Origin: Prorocentrum cordatum
Taxonomy: Eukaryota > Sar > Dinophyceae > Prorocentrales > Prorocentraceae
Direction of reading: 5' to 3'
NCBI GenBank assembly: GCA_963575745.1
Contig: CAUYUJ010014350.1
Coordinates: 18,438-82,437, forward strand
DNA: 64,000 bases
In this document: piece by piece, positions 53,274 to 64,000 of the stretch
How positions within the stretch are numbered: the first letter of the stretch is position 1
Layout of the letters: each line of letters starts with the position of its first letter
The notes under the pieces: generated by a model
Seen by the model: the letters and a program-made list of their open reading frames with translations, nothing else
Database searches by the model: none
Told to the model about the DNA's origin: nothing
Position numbers and translations under genes: made by a program

Positions 53274-55085
53274 CGGAAAAAAGTGTGGGCCACAGAGCTA
53301 CGGAGAATGAGGACGTCGGCGAGGAGGAGAGCGTTAGAATGATGGTCCCACCTGAGGAGGGTTCAAAGCTTGGCAGCGGCACCCAGGCGCGTTTCACTTG
53401 ACCGCGCCGCTGTACTGGGTCAAACTTCGTTGGCGGCGATTGTGCGGATCATCATATCCTATCTCTCTTCAGTCTCAATCTCAGTTCCCCGACTTGCCGC
53501 CATTCGCCGACGGCGGGACTTGTTGGTTGCACAGCTGGGTGGAAAGTGAAAGTGAACAGTGCAGAGCATAAGTAGATATGTCAGGCCAACGCTGTCATAA
53601 TTCAACAATCCTGTGGCGGAAACACTCGAGCGGACGAACGGGGCCCAGCGAATTCTGGACGCGCACGTGTGGAGAACCCTTAGGGACACAACGGCCCGGA
53701 GAAATAATATTTTCGCATGGTAGGCCCTACCATACGAAAGTATTACCCCATGCAGGTGAAACCCTACCAGGTAGGGCTCCACCTGCAGACGCAATGCCAA
53801 ATATTGTAAGATTACCTGGAATATCCAAGTTACCCTCCCATCGGAAACACATTGGGACTAGACTCCGCTGGGAAAGCAGAGCGCGAATCCTGACGAGTCG
53901 TTTCAGAGGGGGACTCTCACCCTGCCGACAACACAACCAGATGAAATTTGGGCTGCCTCGAGCTTTTTAAGTGACGGGGGGTGAGCTCACCAGGTTTCTA
54001 CATGGTGCGCAGAAGCGCCAAGAGTACTAGAAGCAGGGAGTGCCAGAAATGCTTGGTTCACGCGGCCGCACCGGCATTGTCAGTAACCGCAATACACGCG
54101 TACCCTTTGGCACATACGAGCGATCGGACCCATGTTCGTTGCCAGAGAACGCGGACCCAGGCCGAGGCGGTGGGGCGGATGCGGGCAGCGCGCGCGCGTC
54201 GGGGCCCATGCAAGAGCGAGGCGCGGGGAAAGAGAGGAAGCAGCCGCGGAGCCCACGCGCGCGCCCAGCGCGACGCGAGGGACGGCAAACGCCATCAGCA
54301 CGGGAGGACCCGGCACCCAATGGGGGTGGTCGGACAGACACCAACACCCGAACAGGCTACGGCAGCTCGAGTCTCGAACTCTCCTGCAAAGGTCCCCTGG
54401 ACCCGCCACCGCGCTCGCGACGGCTGGTACGTGACGGGTCCTCGCTCTTGTTCGCTCGGCTCCGCTCCTCGCGAAGCATTATCCGGGGGGGGCCGTCGTA
54501 TCGAGAGCCACATCTCGCACAACGGAGAAAGAACCGGGGATCCAAAGTCAAAAGCTCGAGCAATACGTTCCGTGAGGCGTCGTGGACAAGGGCAGCAGAG
54601 GAGGACGACCCCTCAGGCCCAGGAGCGCCAGGGTACGGGGTGGTCGGGCTCTGGTCCGCTTCGCTCTGATCCAATCTGGTACCCCAGGAGCCCGCCCTCG
54701 CATGGCGTGACGGATTGGCGCGGCAGCTCAGCTGGACAAACTGGAACGCAAGTCGGACTCGCCAACCACCTCTGGGAACGCCGTGATGAGCCCCGGGAAA
54801 TGGCAACTCTTGACACCTCGCGTACTCCCACCAGTCCGTCCAGCACCAATTCCAAGGCGAGCTGCCTTGACCTGGGAAGTGTACGACCATACAGCGGCAC
54901 GCAGGGGCGTGGAGCCGCTCTGTTACTTCACCTGCACATTCTCAGTGCGCATCTTCTTCGGTAAGCAAAAGGGTTTCCCGCAGGGGCGCCGAGAAGGCCA
55001 CTAAGGTTGACTCGCTTGTGCGAAGAAGCTAGGAGGAGTCAATAGTAAAGGCATCTGCTTATTTGTGCGAACGTTGAGCTCTACT
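53274..55085. other. No supported gene; paired hairpins
   Basis: 53711-53786 holds two adjacent hairpins (see findings). Frames at 53981-54964 are Arg-rich, start without ATG and overlap open frames on the other strand, so I do not call a gene. Confidence 0.45.
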
Positions 55086-55089
55086 GGGG

Positions 55090-55610
55090 TGTTTTTGCAA
55101 GCCCTTGGGGCTCTCTTAGGGCTCCTTGGGCGACCTCTTGGAGGTCTGAAAGGCCGATCCAGAAGACCATCGATGAAACAATGAAGGGCCGTAATACAAG
55201 GTCCCCTTGTCGGAGGCCGAACAATCCTCGCTTCGCTCTCGGGGGCCTCTCTCGGGGTTCCCTCGGAGATCCTTGAGGCCATTTTGGAGCCCGTCTGGAG
55301 CCGTAGTAATGGGGGATCTCTTTCGCAATATCAGGAACATCTTGAGGCCTCGGAAGTCCATCAGAACTGAATTCGAAAAACGCTCAAAACATTGGGATCC
55401 ACGTATTCGACTGACGTGGTAGTTCTCCTGGGTAGATCCTTGGGAGGCTTTGCACCCCGTTGGAGCCGTCTTGCGAGCAGTACGTGGCCTCTTGGAGGCA
55501 TGCTGGATACCGTCTCCGTCAACCTTGGGCTGCGCGTCATACTGGAGGCCATCATGCTGTATCCAGACTCATGTTGGAGCCGTCGTGGGCCCCAAGGACA
55601 CCTCTGCCAC
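55090..55610. repeat. Inverted relative of the CCAAGA/GGCCTCC arrays
   Basis: CTTGGAGGC, GAGGCCATTTTGGAG and TCTTGGAGGC motifs are the reverse complement of the repeats at 340-1215 and 3583-4330. Confidence 0.55.
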
Positions 55611-56790
55611 CCCGCGGCCCCACCCCGTCCAGAAACAGTGGAGGGAGCGGGGGGTCTGGTTCCCAACGGAAACGGCGCAAGCTGCTTGCTCACAGCCACC
55701 CGCCCTCCGTAAGCCTAGGGAGCCCACAAAGGACGCACGCGCCCAGCTATGTGCATGAACGCGGCCCCTCGATCCGCGAGACTGGCCGCGTGATACGAGC
55801 ATTCGGGCAATGCGTACTCTCGAAACCAGCGTGAATTCATGCACGTGTACGTCCTTCTTTCGCTCCCGAGCTGAGCAGCACCCGGGACTCGGCAAGGGGT
55901 CACCACCGGATGGGCAGCGGTTGGGAGCCGATACGGACGCCGGGTGCGCGACGCCCGCGAGGTGCACCACGCGTGCCAGGTGCGCCAGGCGCCCCAGGGG
56001 CCCGAGCGTGCCAGGCGCGTCTCGTGCACCAGAGGCGCCGCGTGCTCCCCGTGAAGAGGGCAGAAGATCCACCCCGATGATAACCACCCCGGCACGCGAC
56101 GCCCTTTAGCAAACGCACCCAAAGCAGGAATCAAACAGGGCAGGGCAATTTAGTAAACGCCCAGGGCCGTTTAGTGAACGCCAGTTGTCCGGTCCGGGTG
56201 GTTTTTCCTCCGTTGAATGCGACGCGGTGCCAAAGTGTGCAGCATGCTCCAGCCGCGCCAGCCGCGCTAGATGCGAGACTTGCGAGGAGTGCGCCAGGTG
56301 CGCCAGAGTGCAACATCTCGACCCCCCCCCCCACACCATCCCTGGCAAAAACCAGTGCGAAGCTGCGCGGAGGGGTGGTCAGTATTATGTATCGTGTGTG
56401 CGTCCAATCAGCTTGCAATGACTTTCTTTACATGCACAATGAGCCGACGCGCAAGAGACAGCTACGATCACACAGCCGCCATCCCTGTCAAACATCAAAT
56501 GGCCGCGTCCTTGTTATAGCGTTGCCAACTTGCGGCAGTCACACACCCGTGTTGGCGGGCATATTGTTTGACCCCTCTCGGGAGCCCTCGTGACGGAGCC
56601 CTCGGGAGCCCAACGGGGCTGGTGTGACCACGTGTTGGACACGTGACCCAACGCCGCTCCAAAGCCCTTGTGACGCGAACAACACGGACGGTGGCAAATG
56701 CTAAATGCACGCGGGGTGCCCGCTTATGATCCAGATGTTGCGGCAAGGTGCACTTCGCATGTTGTTCCCAACCATCCTGTGGTGTTGGGT
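55610..56790. other. No supported gene; GCGCCAGGTGC-type repeats
   Basis: 55930-56040 and 56225-56315 contain degenerate TGCGCCAGGTGCGCC units. 56135-56185 repeats TTTAGTRAACGCC. Nothing recognised otherwise. Confidence 0.45.
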
Positions 56791-56793
56791 CCA

Positions 56794-59706
56794 CGTTTTG
56801 AAGAGACGGTCCCCGCGATCCTCCTTCTTTCCTTCCTCCTCCCCCACCTTTTCCCTCCTCCATCATCACAGTCATCACCCGTTTCAGCACACCCCTCACA
56901 CGTTTCGTGGCCCCATGGGGAGCTCCACCAAAAGCCCAAGTGCTACCGCCCGCATGCGTCACCCCCCACCCAGTACAACGTTTCGTGGCCTCATAGGGAG
57001 CTCCACCGAAGTCCCCAGTGGCACCGCCCGCATGCGCCACCCCCACCCAGTACAACGCTTCGTGGCCTCATAGAGAGCTCCGCCGAAGGCCTCATTGGTA
57101 CCGCCCGCATGCGTCGACCCCCACCCAGCACAGCGCTTCGTGGCCCCATAGGGAGCTGCACCGACGGCCCCAGTGCTACTGCCCGCGCGCGCCACCCCCA
57201 CCCAGTACAGCGTTTCGTGGCTCCCTAAGGGAGTTCCACAAGGGCCCCAGCGGCACCGCCCGCATGCGTCACCCCCACCCAGTACAGCGCTTCGTGGCCT
57301 CATAGGGAGCTCCATCGAAGGCCCCAGGGGCACCGCCCGCATGCGCCACACCCACCCCGTACAGCGTCCCGTGGCCCAATATGGAGTTGCACCGAAGGCC
57401 CCACTGGCACCGCCCGCATGCGCCACCCCCACCCAGCACAGCGCTTCGTGGCCCCATAAGGAACTCCACCGAAGGCCCTAGTGGCAGCGCCACCCCCAGC
57501 CAGTACAGCGCTTCGTGGCCCCATCGGGAGCTACACCGAAGGCCCCAGTTGCACCGCCCGCATGCGTCACCCTTCCACCCAGTATAGCGCGTCGTGGCCC
57601 CATAAGGAGCTCCGCCAAAGGCCTCATTGGCACCGCCCGCATGCGCCACCCCCCACCCAGTACAGCGCTTCGTGGCCCCATAGGGAGCTCCACCGAAGGC
57701 CCCAGCGGCACTGCCCGCATGCGTCACCTCCACCCAGTACAGCGTTTCGTGGCCCCCGTGGGAAGCTCCACCGAAGGCCCCATTGGCACCGCCCGCGTGC
57801 ATCACATCCACCCAGTACAGCGTTTCGTGGCCCCCTTAGGGAGCTCCACCGAAGGCGCCAGTGGCACTGCCCGCATGCGTCATCCCCCACCCAGTACAGC
57901 GCTTCGTGGCCCCATAGGGAGCTCCACCGAAGGCCCCAGTGGCAGCGCCCGCATGCGTCACCTCCACCCAGTACAGCGCTTCGTGGCCCCATAGGGAGCT
58001 CCACCGAAGGCCCCAGCGGCACCGCCCGCATGCGTCAACCCCACCCAGTACTGCGTCTCGTGGCCCCATAGGGAGCTCCGCCGAAGGCCCCAGTTGCACC
58101 GCCCGCATGCGTCCGTCACCCCCCACCCAGTACAGCGCTTCGTGGCCCCAGAGGGAGCTCCACCGATGGCCCCCAGCGGCAGTGCCGGCATGCGTCACAC
58201 CCACCCAGTACAGCAATTCGTGGCCCCATAGGGAGCTACACCGAAGGCCCCAGTGGCACCGCCCGCATGCGTCACCCCCCACCCAAGGAACTCCATCGAA
58301 GGCCCCAGTGGCACCGCCCGCATGCGTCACACCCACCCCGTACAGCGTCCCGTGGCCCAATATGGAGTTGCACCGAAGGCCCCAGTTGCAGCGCCCGCAT
58401 GCGTCACCTCCACCAGTACAGCGCTTCGTGCCCCCATAGGAGGGAGCTCCACCGACGGCCCCAGTGGATATACTTGTATGCGGTTCCCCCACCCAGTGCA
58501 GCACTTCGTGGCCCCGCAGGGAGCTCCACCGAAGGCCCCATTGGCACCGCCCGCATGCGACCCCAACCAGCACAGCGCTTCGTGGCCCCATAGGGAACTC
58601 CAGCGAAGGCCGCAGTGGCACCGCCCGCATGCGTCACCCCCCAGCCAGTACAGCGTCTCGTTTTGAAGAGACGGTCCCCGCGTTCCTCCTTCCTTCCTTC
58701 CTCCTCCCCCTCCTCCTCCTCCTCCTCCCTCCTCCATCATTATCGTCATCACCCGTTTCAGCACACCCCTCACACGCTTCGTGGCCCCACAGGGAGCTCC
58801 ACCAAAAGCCCCAATGGCGGTGTTCGCATGCGTTCCCCCTACTCAGCACAGCGCTTCGTGGCCTCATGGGGAGCTGCACCGAAGGACCCAGTTGCACCGC
58901 CCGCATGCGTCCGTCACCCCCCACCCAGTACAGCGCTTCGTGGCCCCAGAGGGAGCTCCACCGATGGCCCCCAGCGGCAGTGCCGGCATGCGTCACACCC
59001 ACCCAGTACAGCAATTCGTGGCCCCATAGGGAGCTACACCGAAGGCCCCAGTGGCACCGCCCGCATGCGTCACCCCCCACCCAAGGAACTCCATCGAAGG
59101 CCCCAGTGGCACCGCCCGCATGCGTCACACCCACCCCGTACAGCGTCCCGTGGCCCAATATGGAGTTGCACCGAAGGCCCCAGTTGCAGCGCCCGCATGC
59201 GTCACCTCCACCAGTACAGCGCTTCGTGCCCCCATAGGAGGGAGCTCCACCGACGGCCCCAGTGGATATACTTGTATGCGGTTCCCCCACCCAGTGCAGC
59301 ACTTCGTGGCCCCGCAGGGAGCTCCACCGAAGGCCCCATTGGCACCGCCCGCATGCGACCCCAACCAGCACAGCGCTTCGTGGCCCCATAGGGAACTCCA
59401 GCGAAGGCCGCAGTGGCACCGCCCGCATGCGTCACCCCCCAGCCAGTACAGCGTCTCGTTTTGAAGAGACGGTCCCCGCGTTCCTCCTTCCTTCCTTCCT
59501 CCTCCCCCTCCTCCTCCTCCTCCTCCTCCCTCCTCCATCATTATCGTCATCACCCGTTTCAGCACACCCCTCACACGCTTCGTGGCCCCATAGGGAGCTC
59601 CACCAAAAGCCCCAATGGCGGTGTTCGCATGCGTTCCCCCTACTCAGCACAGCGCTTCGTGGCCTCATGGGGAGCTGCACCGAAGGACCCGGTGGCTGTA
59701 ATCGCA
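56794..59706. repeat. ~78-bp tandem array with higher-order structure
   Basis: Units of 77-79 bp contain CGTGGCCCCATAGGGAGCTC, CACCGAAGGCCCCAG and CACCGCCCGCATGCGTCACC. About 33 units are present. A block GAAGAGACGGTCCCCGCG ... CGTTTCAGCACACCCCTCAC occurs three times (56794, 58661, 59459). Length divisible by three and lack of stops create long frames on both strands; these are not genes. Confidence 0.9.
58090..59690. repeat. ~800-bp higher-order tandem duplication inside the array
   Basis: 58090-58887 and 58888-59689 are nearly identical, offset 798 bases, differing by a CTC triplet and very few substitutions. Each spans about nine 78-bp units and one GAAGAGACGG block. Confidence 0.9.
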
Positions 59707-60452
59707 TGCGTGTCCCCCACCCATTACAGTGTTACGTTGTCCCATAGGAAGATCCACCGAAGGCCCCAGTGGCGGCCCTGCCTCACTGCAGTGCACCCCT
59801 TACACTGTTCGCCGCCCTGTAGCGCGTTCCGCCTAAAGCAAGAGTGGCAGCGCCCACATGGCGGCCCCGCCCCACATCGGCACACCCTTTGCATGCTTCA
59901 TGGCCCCATGAAGAGATCCCCCGAATGCGATACCCGCAACGACGGTGCTCACTACTGCGTATGGTTGGGTCTTTCGCCCGGATATTTCTGTTGACAGGGG
60001 GTACGTGCCCGTGGGAGGGGTCGCCCAGCAACGTGGCAGCGCTACGAACATTGGCATAACAACGGCCCGCTCTGGGACATAGCTATTGGGGTGGGAAGAA
60101 AAACTGTGAGACCTTGGTCATTCCAGTTTTGCGGTGAACCCCACTGTATGTATGGGCACGTATGGGCATGGTCGATAGAACGCGGAAGGAACGTATAGTT
60201 GCGAAATAATTTCAGCTTGCTTACTCTGGCTGGCAATGACTTGAGGCATATGAACATAAGTTCTAAACCCTGTTGGCGTCCCTCATATAGCGCAAGAAGC
60301 TCGCGCACATACGAAGCTCACACTCACGCTTGATCGAGGTCGGCTGGTCACCCCACAGATGTTCAGATTCTGGATGGACGGGCATCACCATACCAGAACG
60401 AGAAAGGAGCCAGAGCACAGCTTGGGCGGTTCTCGTGCTCTTGGGGCCAACA
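59707..60452. other. No supported gene
   Basis: Decayed edge of the 78-bp array, then unique AT-richer sequence up to the duplication boundary. Confidence 0.5.
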
Positions 60453-62085
60453 TTGTCGTGTCCATCATTCCCTCAAAAAAGTGTCACCCGATACTTCAGC
60501 TGGTGTTCCGGCCAAGGGACAGGAGACCCGGCGAATCAATGCGCACCCTGGAGTAACGATTACTCTCTGGGAGTGACTCCTGCGAGGAAGAGAACGAGGC
60601 GAGCGAGGACCTTGCACAGGACGATCGCACGTAAGATGTTCGCCAAAGAATTCAAGCACTCACCAGACTACAGCACCCTCGCCGCGCGCAACCTGGGCTC
60701 TCAGCGGATGTGCTCGGTGTAGGAGTAGCAGAACGGCTTCTCGTGCGCAGCGCACATGGAGTAGAGCCCGCTCTGGAGCACCATGTCGTCCAGCCCGTAG
60801 GCCCAGGGGCAGAGGCCGCTGAGTTCCTTCTTGAAGGGCTCCACCCAGGTGCAGAAGGTGGACTGACCATACTTCTGCTTGCCCATGGGGCACGGCATGT
60901 CGTAGAAGAGGGGGTCCCTGGCGCGCATGTCGGTGTGGATGCCGTCGCACTGGAGCCCGCGATAGCGGTTGGTGATCTGCCACCTCTTCGTCGTTGGGAC
61001 CTCGATGCCCTGCTCGTAGAGCGATTTCTCTGTTGCATATTCATTGGAGCCGATCTGCCCGGTGGCCTTCCGCTGACTGATGGAGTTGAAGGCGATGGGA
61101 ATCTTAGTGCGCTCGTCGCGTCCCTCGTTGTGGGTCGTCGTGGCGGCCATGAGGGCCACGTCTTGGTAGGCCGGCGAGTCCCACACCAGCTTGACCTTCA
61201 TCTCATGAAGCTTGTTGATGGCTTGCAGCAGGGCGGTCATCCTGTGCCTTGCCGGGATGAAGTTCGATCCAACCCAGACGACAACATTGTCCCCCTCCAC
61301 AGGGTCCACGCCGATCAACTCCATCTCTTTCTTGATCTCCTTCACGGGCAGCGTGTGGCTGACCCAACCGTCCCAGTGGATGAAGGATCCAATGCCCTCC
61401 TCCGTGCAGCCGTGGGGCAGCTGCGCTGTCCCCGGGGCCTGCTCGGCCTTGGAATAGAACCGCGCGTTGCTCCCCGTCCTTGACTTGGACTTGTCGTTCC
61501 TCTGCACCGTCCCCATCATGTCAGAAATGTCCTGCTCAGTGTGGTTGGACCACCAGATTTCAGGGCACTTGTTGAGGCGGTGGAACGCGTTGCGGAGGGA
61601 CATCATCTGCGAATCGCCCACAAAAATGTGCTTCGTCCTGCCGTGGGAACGCTCCTTCATGCAATCCGACTTCAGCAGGGCTGCGTCCGGGCCGGTCATC
61701 TGCAGGGCGTCCTCGGCGTACCCTGCCCCCTGCAACTGCGCAAAGTACGTCGCCGCGTCCCAGTTGGCCGCCTGGAGCATCTTGAACGTGGGGATCGGAA
61801 AGCCCTTCGCGCCAATGTCCAAGCAGAACTCCTCACTGAACTGCGACTTGCCATAGCTCTGCGCGTCGTCGGAATCACCTGCCTCGGAGAAGCCCAGCTC
61901 CTCTGGCGTCTGGTCACTGCGTCCTCCGCCCTCCACGTGGTCGACGGCGAGGTCATGTGCCGCTGCGGCGAGGCCCAGCGCCGAGGTGCCGACGACTACG
62001 AGGCTGGAGGCAAGGGCCAGGCGTGAGAAGGCGACCATTTCTTGTTGCAGTCAAGGGCCGCTGAAATGAACTTCGAGCACAGGAT
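60453..62085. repeat. 1.63-kb segmental duplication, copy 2
   Basis: Partner of 51641-53273; see that entry. Confidence 0.9.
60701..62038 (-). CDS. Secreted SGNH/GDSL-type hydrolase, copy 2
   Basis: 445 residues, ATG at 62038, single exon, same signal peptide and catalytic residues as copy 1 (Ser143, Asn259, Asp365, His368). The roughly ten coding differences from copy 1 are all silent (for example CCT/CCG for Pro, TAC/TAT for Tyr, AAG/AAA for Lys). 47 bases of 5' sequence are shared; beyond that the flanks differ, so the copies probably have different upstream control or share only what is in that leader. Substrate unknown. Confidence 0.75.
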   Translation of the reverse strand: MVAFSRLALASSLVVVGTSALGLAAAAHDLAVDHVEGGGRSDQTPEELGFSEAGDSDDAQSYGKSQFSEEFCLDIGAKGFPIPTFKMLQAANWDAATYFAQLQGAGYAEDALQMTGPDAALLKSDCMKERSHGRTKHIFVGDSQMMSLRNAFHRLNKCPEIWWSNHTEQDISDMMGTVQRNDKSKSRTGSNARFYSKAEQAPGTAQLPHGCTEEGIGSFIHWDGWVSHTLPVKEIKKEMELIGVDPVEGDNVVVWVGSNFIPARHRMTALLQAINKLHEMKVKLVWDSPAYQDVALMAATTTHNEGRDERTKIPIAFNSISQRKATGQIGSNEYATEKSLYEQGIEVPTTKRWQITNRYRGLQCDGIHTDMRARDPLFYDMPCPMGKQKYGQSTFCTWVEPFKKELSGLCPWAYGLDDMVLQSGLYSMCAAHEKPFCYSYTEHIR

Positions 62086-62230
62086 CAGGAAGGGAGTGTA
62101 TGAGCAAGGATTGAGCCAATGGCTACAGAGGCGTTGACTGTGACTGCGCAGCTCGAAGTGCCCCTATTTCCCAGGCAGCTCGTTCACTAATCGCGATCGA
62201 GGAACAAAACACGACATAGTTACGCATGAC

Positions 62231-62367
62231 CTTTCGGAGGTCCGCTCGGATTTCTGGGATCGGCGCTGGGCCCTCCTTCCTGGCGCGCTCCGCGCGCCAG
62301 GAGCGGCGCTGGAGGCGCCGTCAAGTGGTCCCAGCGCCGCTCCGAGAAATCCGCGGACGTCCGAAAG
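62231..62367. mobile_element. Foldback element, family 2, copy E
   Basis: CTTTCGGAGGTCCGCTCGGA and the inverted arm ending CGGACGTCCGAAAG flank a GGCGCGCTCCGCGCGCC centre. 137 bp; the outer CATAAACATAAAA part is missing on both sides. Confidence 0.75.
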
Positions 62368-63370
62368 CCTGAGCTAATGCCGTGGCGATTGGAGATTAGC
62401 GTCCCCGATCGATACACCCCCGCCACGGAGTGGCCAAAGAAGCGACCGCGGGCCATTTGGAGACGACGCCTCTCCCGTGGCCCCAGCACCCCCTGAAACC
62501 GGCCCTGGCCAGGAGATCGAATCCGAGAACACACGTCCCCATACCCACGGCCTCGCGGTCTGGACTCTCCACGGCCCCGGCCCGGTGGGTGCACGGCGCT
62601 TTCTGCGAGTGTGACGTGGCTCGGCCCTTCCACGGCCCAAGATCGGTGCATGCGCCTTCTGGCCCATCCAGGGCGACATATACGCCGATCCTGGACCCAG
62701 GAGTGGCATTGCCCAGCTCGGCGTCGGAGTGTGGCTGCCGTCCGCCCAGGGGCGGCGGAGGGAGGTCCTGGCTCAACACGGAACGCATCCGTGGGATCGC
62801 GCGCCGGAGTCCAGAGCGCGAAGGCATGGGCATGGACATGCTCGTCGCTCGTGAGGGGGCCTGCCCTGAGGAAAGCAGAAGATGCCGAGACTGCCACTCC
62901 CTGGGCCTCTCCCAAAAGTGCGCTCTGACCAACACTGCGGGGCAAAAATCCGGCCGCGGCGACGAGGGCCTCACCAGCAGGCCCAGCAACGCGACAAAGA
63001 GGCAAGGGTACAGCGATATCGGCACCTCTTCCTCCTCCGAGTGAGGGGGGCCTGCCCGGGCCGAGCGGGCGGGCGCGCACAGAGTCTCCGACCAGGGCGC
63101 GCGCACGCGCGCGCTGGGCCCGCGCGGGACCGCCGCGCCAGCACCTCCGAGAGGCGCGGCGGGCGCCGGGACCGTGCAGCGCCCGCGCGCGCACGCGTGC
63201 GCGGCCAGGGCCCCTGCGGCGAGGCCCCTCTGGGCGAGCTCCGCGTGGCACCGCGGCGCTCCAGCCCGCCAGCGGGCGCCGCGGCTGCCGCAAGGCGTGC
63301 GCGCGAGTCGCGCTCGAGCGGGCCTCCGCCCAGTGCGAGCGCCGCGGGCTCGGCTGCAGCAGCCAGCGGG
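62368..63370. other. No supported gene; very GC-rich segment
   Basis: Lies 3' of the cold-shock gene. 63050-63360 is extremely GC-rich with CGCGCGCACGCGCGCG. Long minus frames overlap several others and no domain is recognised. Confidence 0.4.
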
Positions 63371-63879
63371 TCACAGCCTGTTGCCCCGGAGCACCTGCTG
63401 AAATCTCTTCGCCTGCTGCTCGTCCATGACCGCGGCCGCTCCAAGAGCAGCCGTGCCGCCGCGCTTGGCCAGCAGCTTCTCCTCGTTCGTCCTCTTGTCG
63501 CGCTCTTTCTTTTCCATGAACTTTGCCTCGTCCTTCGCCCGGCAGACCTCCCTAGCCTGAGGCTCGCCCTTGGCATTGCGGATGATCGCGAAGTAGACGT
63601 CGTCGCCCACCTCACAGCGGTGCATTTGTCTAGAGTGAACGTACACGTCCTGCCCACTCTTAGCTTTTATTTCGGGGCACTCGATGAAGCCATGGCTCTT
63701 CTCCTGGATGAACAGCTTGATCGTCCCGAAATACCGTTTTTCCTGCGGCTGCTGCTGCTGCTGGGGAGCGGCAGCAGCCTGTGTGACATAGGGACCAGTG
63801 GCCTGCATGCCTACCTGCATGCCCACCATCGGAGGCCAGCAGCCGTGCAGCATCGTTTGGGCCCCACCCGGCCCCAGCG

Positions 63880-63952
<73 letters not shown>

Positions 63953-63973
63953 ATGCGCCAGCGGTCCAAGCAT
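63371..63973 (-). CDS. Cold-shock-domain RNA-binding protein with poly-Gln tract (probably 5' partial)
   Basis: 200 residues from an ATG at 63973 to TGA. Residues 8-31 are a poly-Gln run encoded by 24 CAG triplets, and 71-76 another Gln run. Residues 81-145 form a cold-shock domain: YFGTIKLFIQ, KSHGFIECPE (RNP1-like), QDVYVHSRQM (RNP2-like), VGDDVYFAII and NAKGEPQAREV. The C-terminal tail is charged (KFMEKKERDKRTNEEKLLAK), likely helical. Such small proteins bind single-stranded RNA or DNA and are common in dinoflagellates. The frame stays open upstream to the window edge (DWLSPQQP before the Met), so the true start may lie outside. A neighbour relationship cannot be judged. Confidence 0.8.
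63881..63952. repeat. (CTG)24 microsatellite encoding poly-Gln
   Basis: Uninterrupted CTG on the plus strand, CAG in the minus-strand coding frame of the cold-shock protein. Confidence 0.95.
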
Positions 63974-64000
63974 TGGCTGCTGTGGTGATAACCAATCGCC

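Noticed and set aside
53884-53935. Possible hammerhead ribozyme core (CTGACGAG)
   Set aside because: The required GAAA segment and closing stems are absent on either strand.
53981-54964. 327-codon plus-strand frame
   Set aside because: Begins at GTG, is Arg/Ser low complexity and overlaps equally long frames on the other strand; no domain recognised.
57836-59428. Long frames on both strands with repeated SSTEGPSGTARMRH-type peptides
   Set aside because: Products of the 78-bp tandem array, whose length is divisible by three and lacks stops.
62220-63374. 384-codon minus-strand frame 3' of the cold-shock gene
   Set aside because: Runs through a foldback element and very GC-rich DNA, with no family resemblance.

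Overview
The window looks like nuclear DNA of a dinoflagellate. It has GC-rich coding islands in a sea of micro- and minisatellites, dinoflagellate-style non-LTR, DIRS-like and gag/pol-like retroelement fragments, a small cold-shock-domain protein, and near-identical single-exon gene copies. Introns appear to be built from short inverted-repeat elements. Genus cannot be settled from sequence alone (a Prorocentrum/Polarella/Symbiodiniaceae relative would fit). No rRNA, tRNA, CRISPR or bacterial operon structure was seen. A 100-base assembly gap lies at 23901-24000.

Layout: 1-5.5 kb carries the terminal exon of an unidentified gene (minus), degenerate CCAAGA-rich arrays, a Trp-rich hypothetical ORF (minus) and a polypeptide GalNAc-transferase exon (minus). 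5.6-19 kb is almost wholly repeats: two inverted-repeat (MITE-like) families, 421-, 75- and 90-bp tandem arrays, a decayed retroelement, and a repeat family that keeps one hydrophobic reading frame in three units. 19-24 kb is microsatellite-rich and holds a membrane-anchored Cys-rich repeat protein (minus). 25.5-30.1 kb is a decayed LINE (minus) with endonuclease, reverse transcriptase and RNase H. 30-38 kb holds dispersed repeats and a retroelement on the plus strand split by a 3.55-kb inverted-repeat insertion. 38.7-44 kb is a decayed DIRS-like element (RT, RNase H, tyrosine recombinase, methyltransferase-like domain), itself interrupted.

44.7-49.0 kb is the best gene: a two-domain, two-pore-type cation channel (minus), several of whose introns are inverted-repeat or dispersed elements. 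51.6-62.1 kb has two copies of a secreted SGNH-type hydrolase gene (minus) encoding identical proteins, separated by 8.8 kb that includes a 78-bp tandem array with an 800-bp higher-order duplication. The right edge holds a poly-Gln cold-shock-domain gene (minus), probably continuing outside the window.

The supported host genes are functionally unrelated (secretory-pathway glycosylation, ion channel, secreted esterase, RNA-binding protein), as expected for a genome without operons. The most striking theme is how short inverted-repeat elements have shaped introns and split older retroelements.
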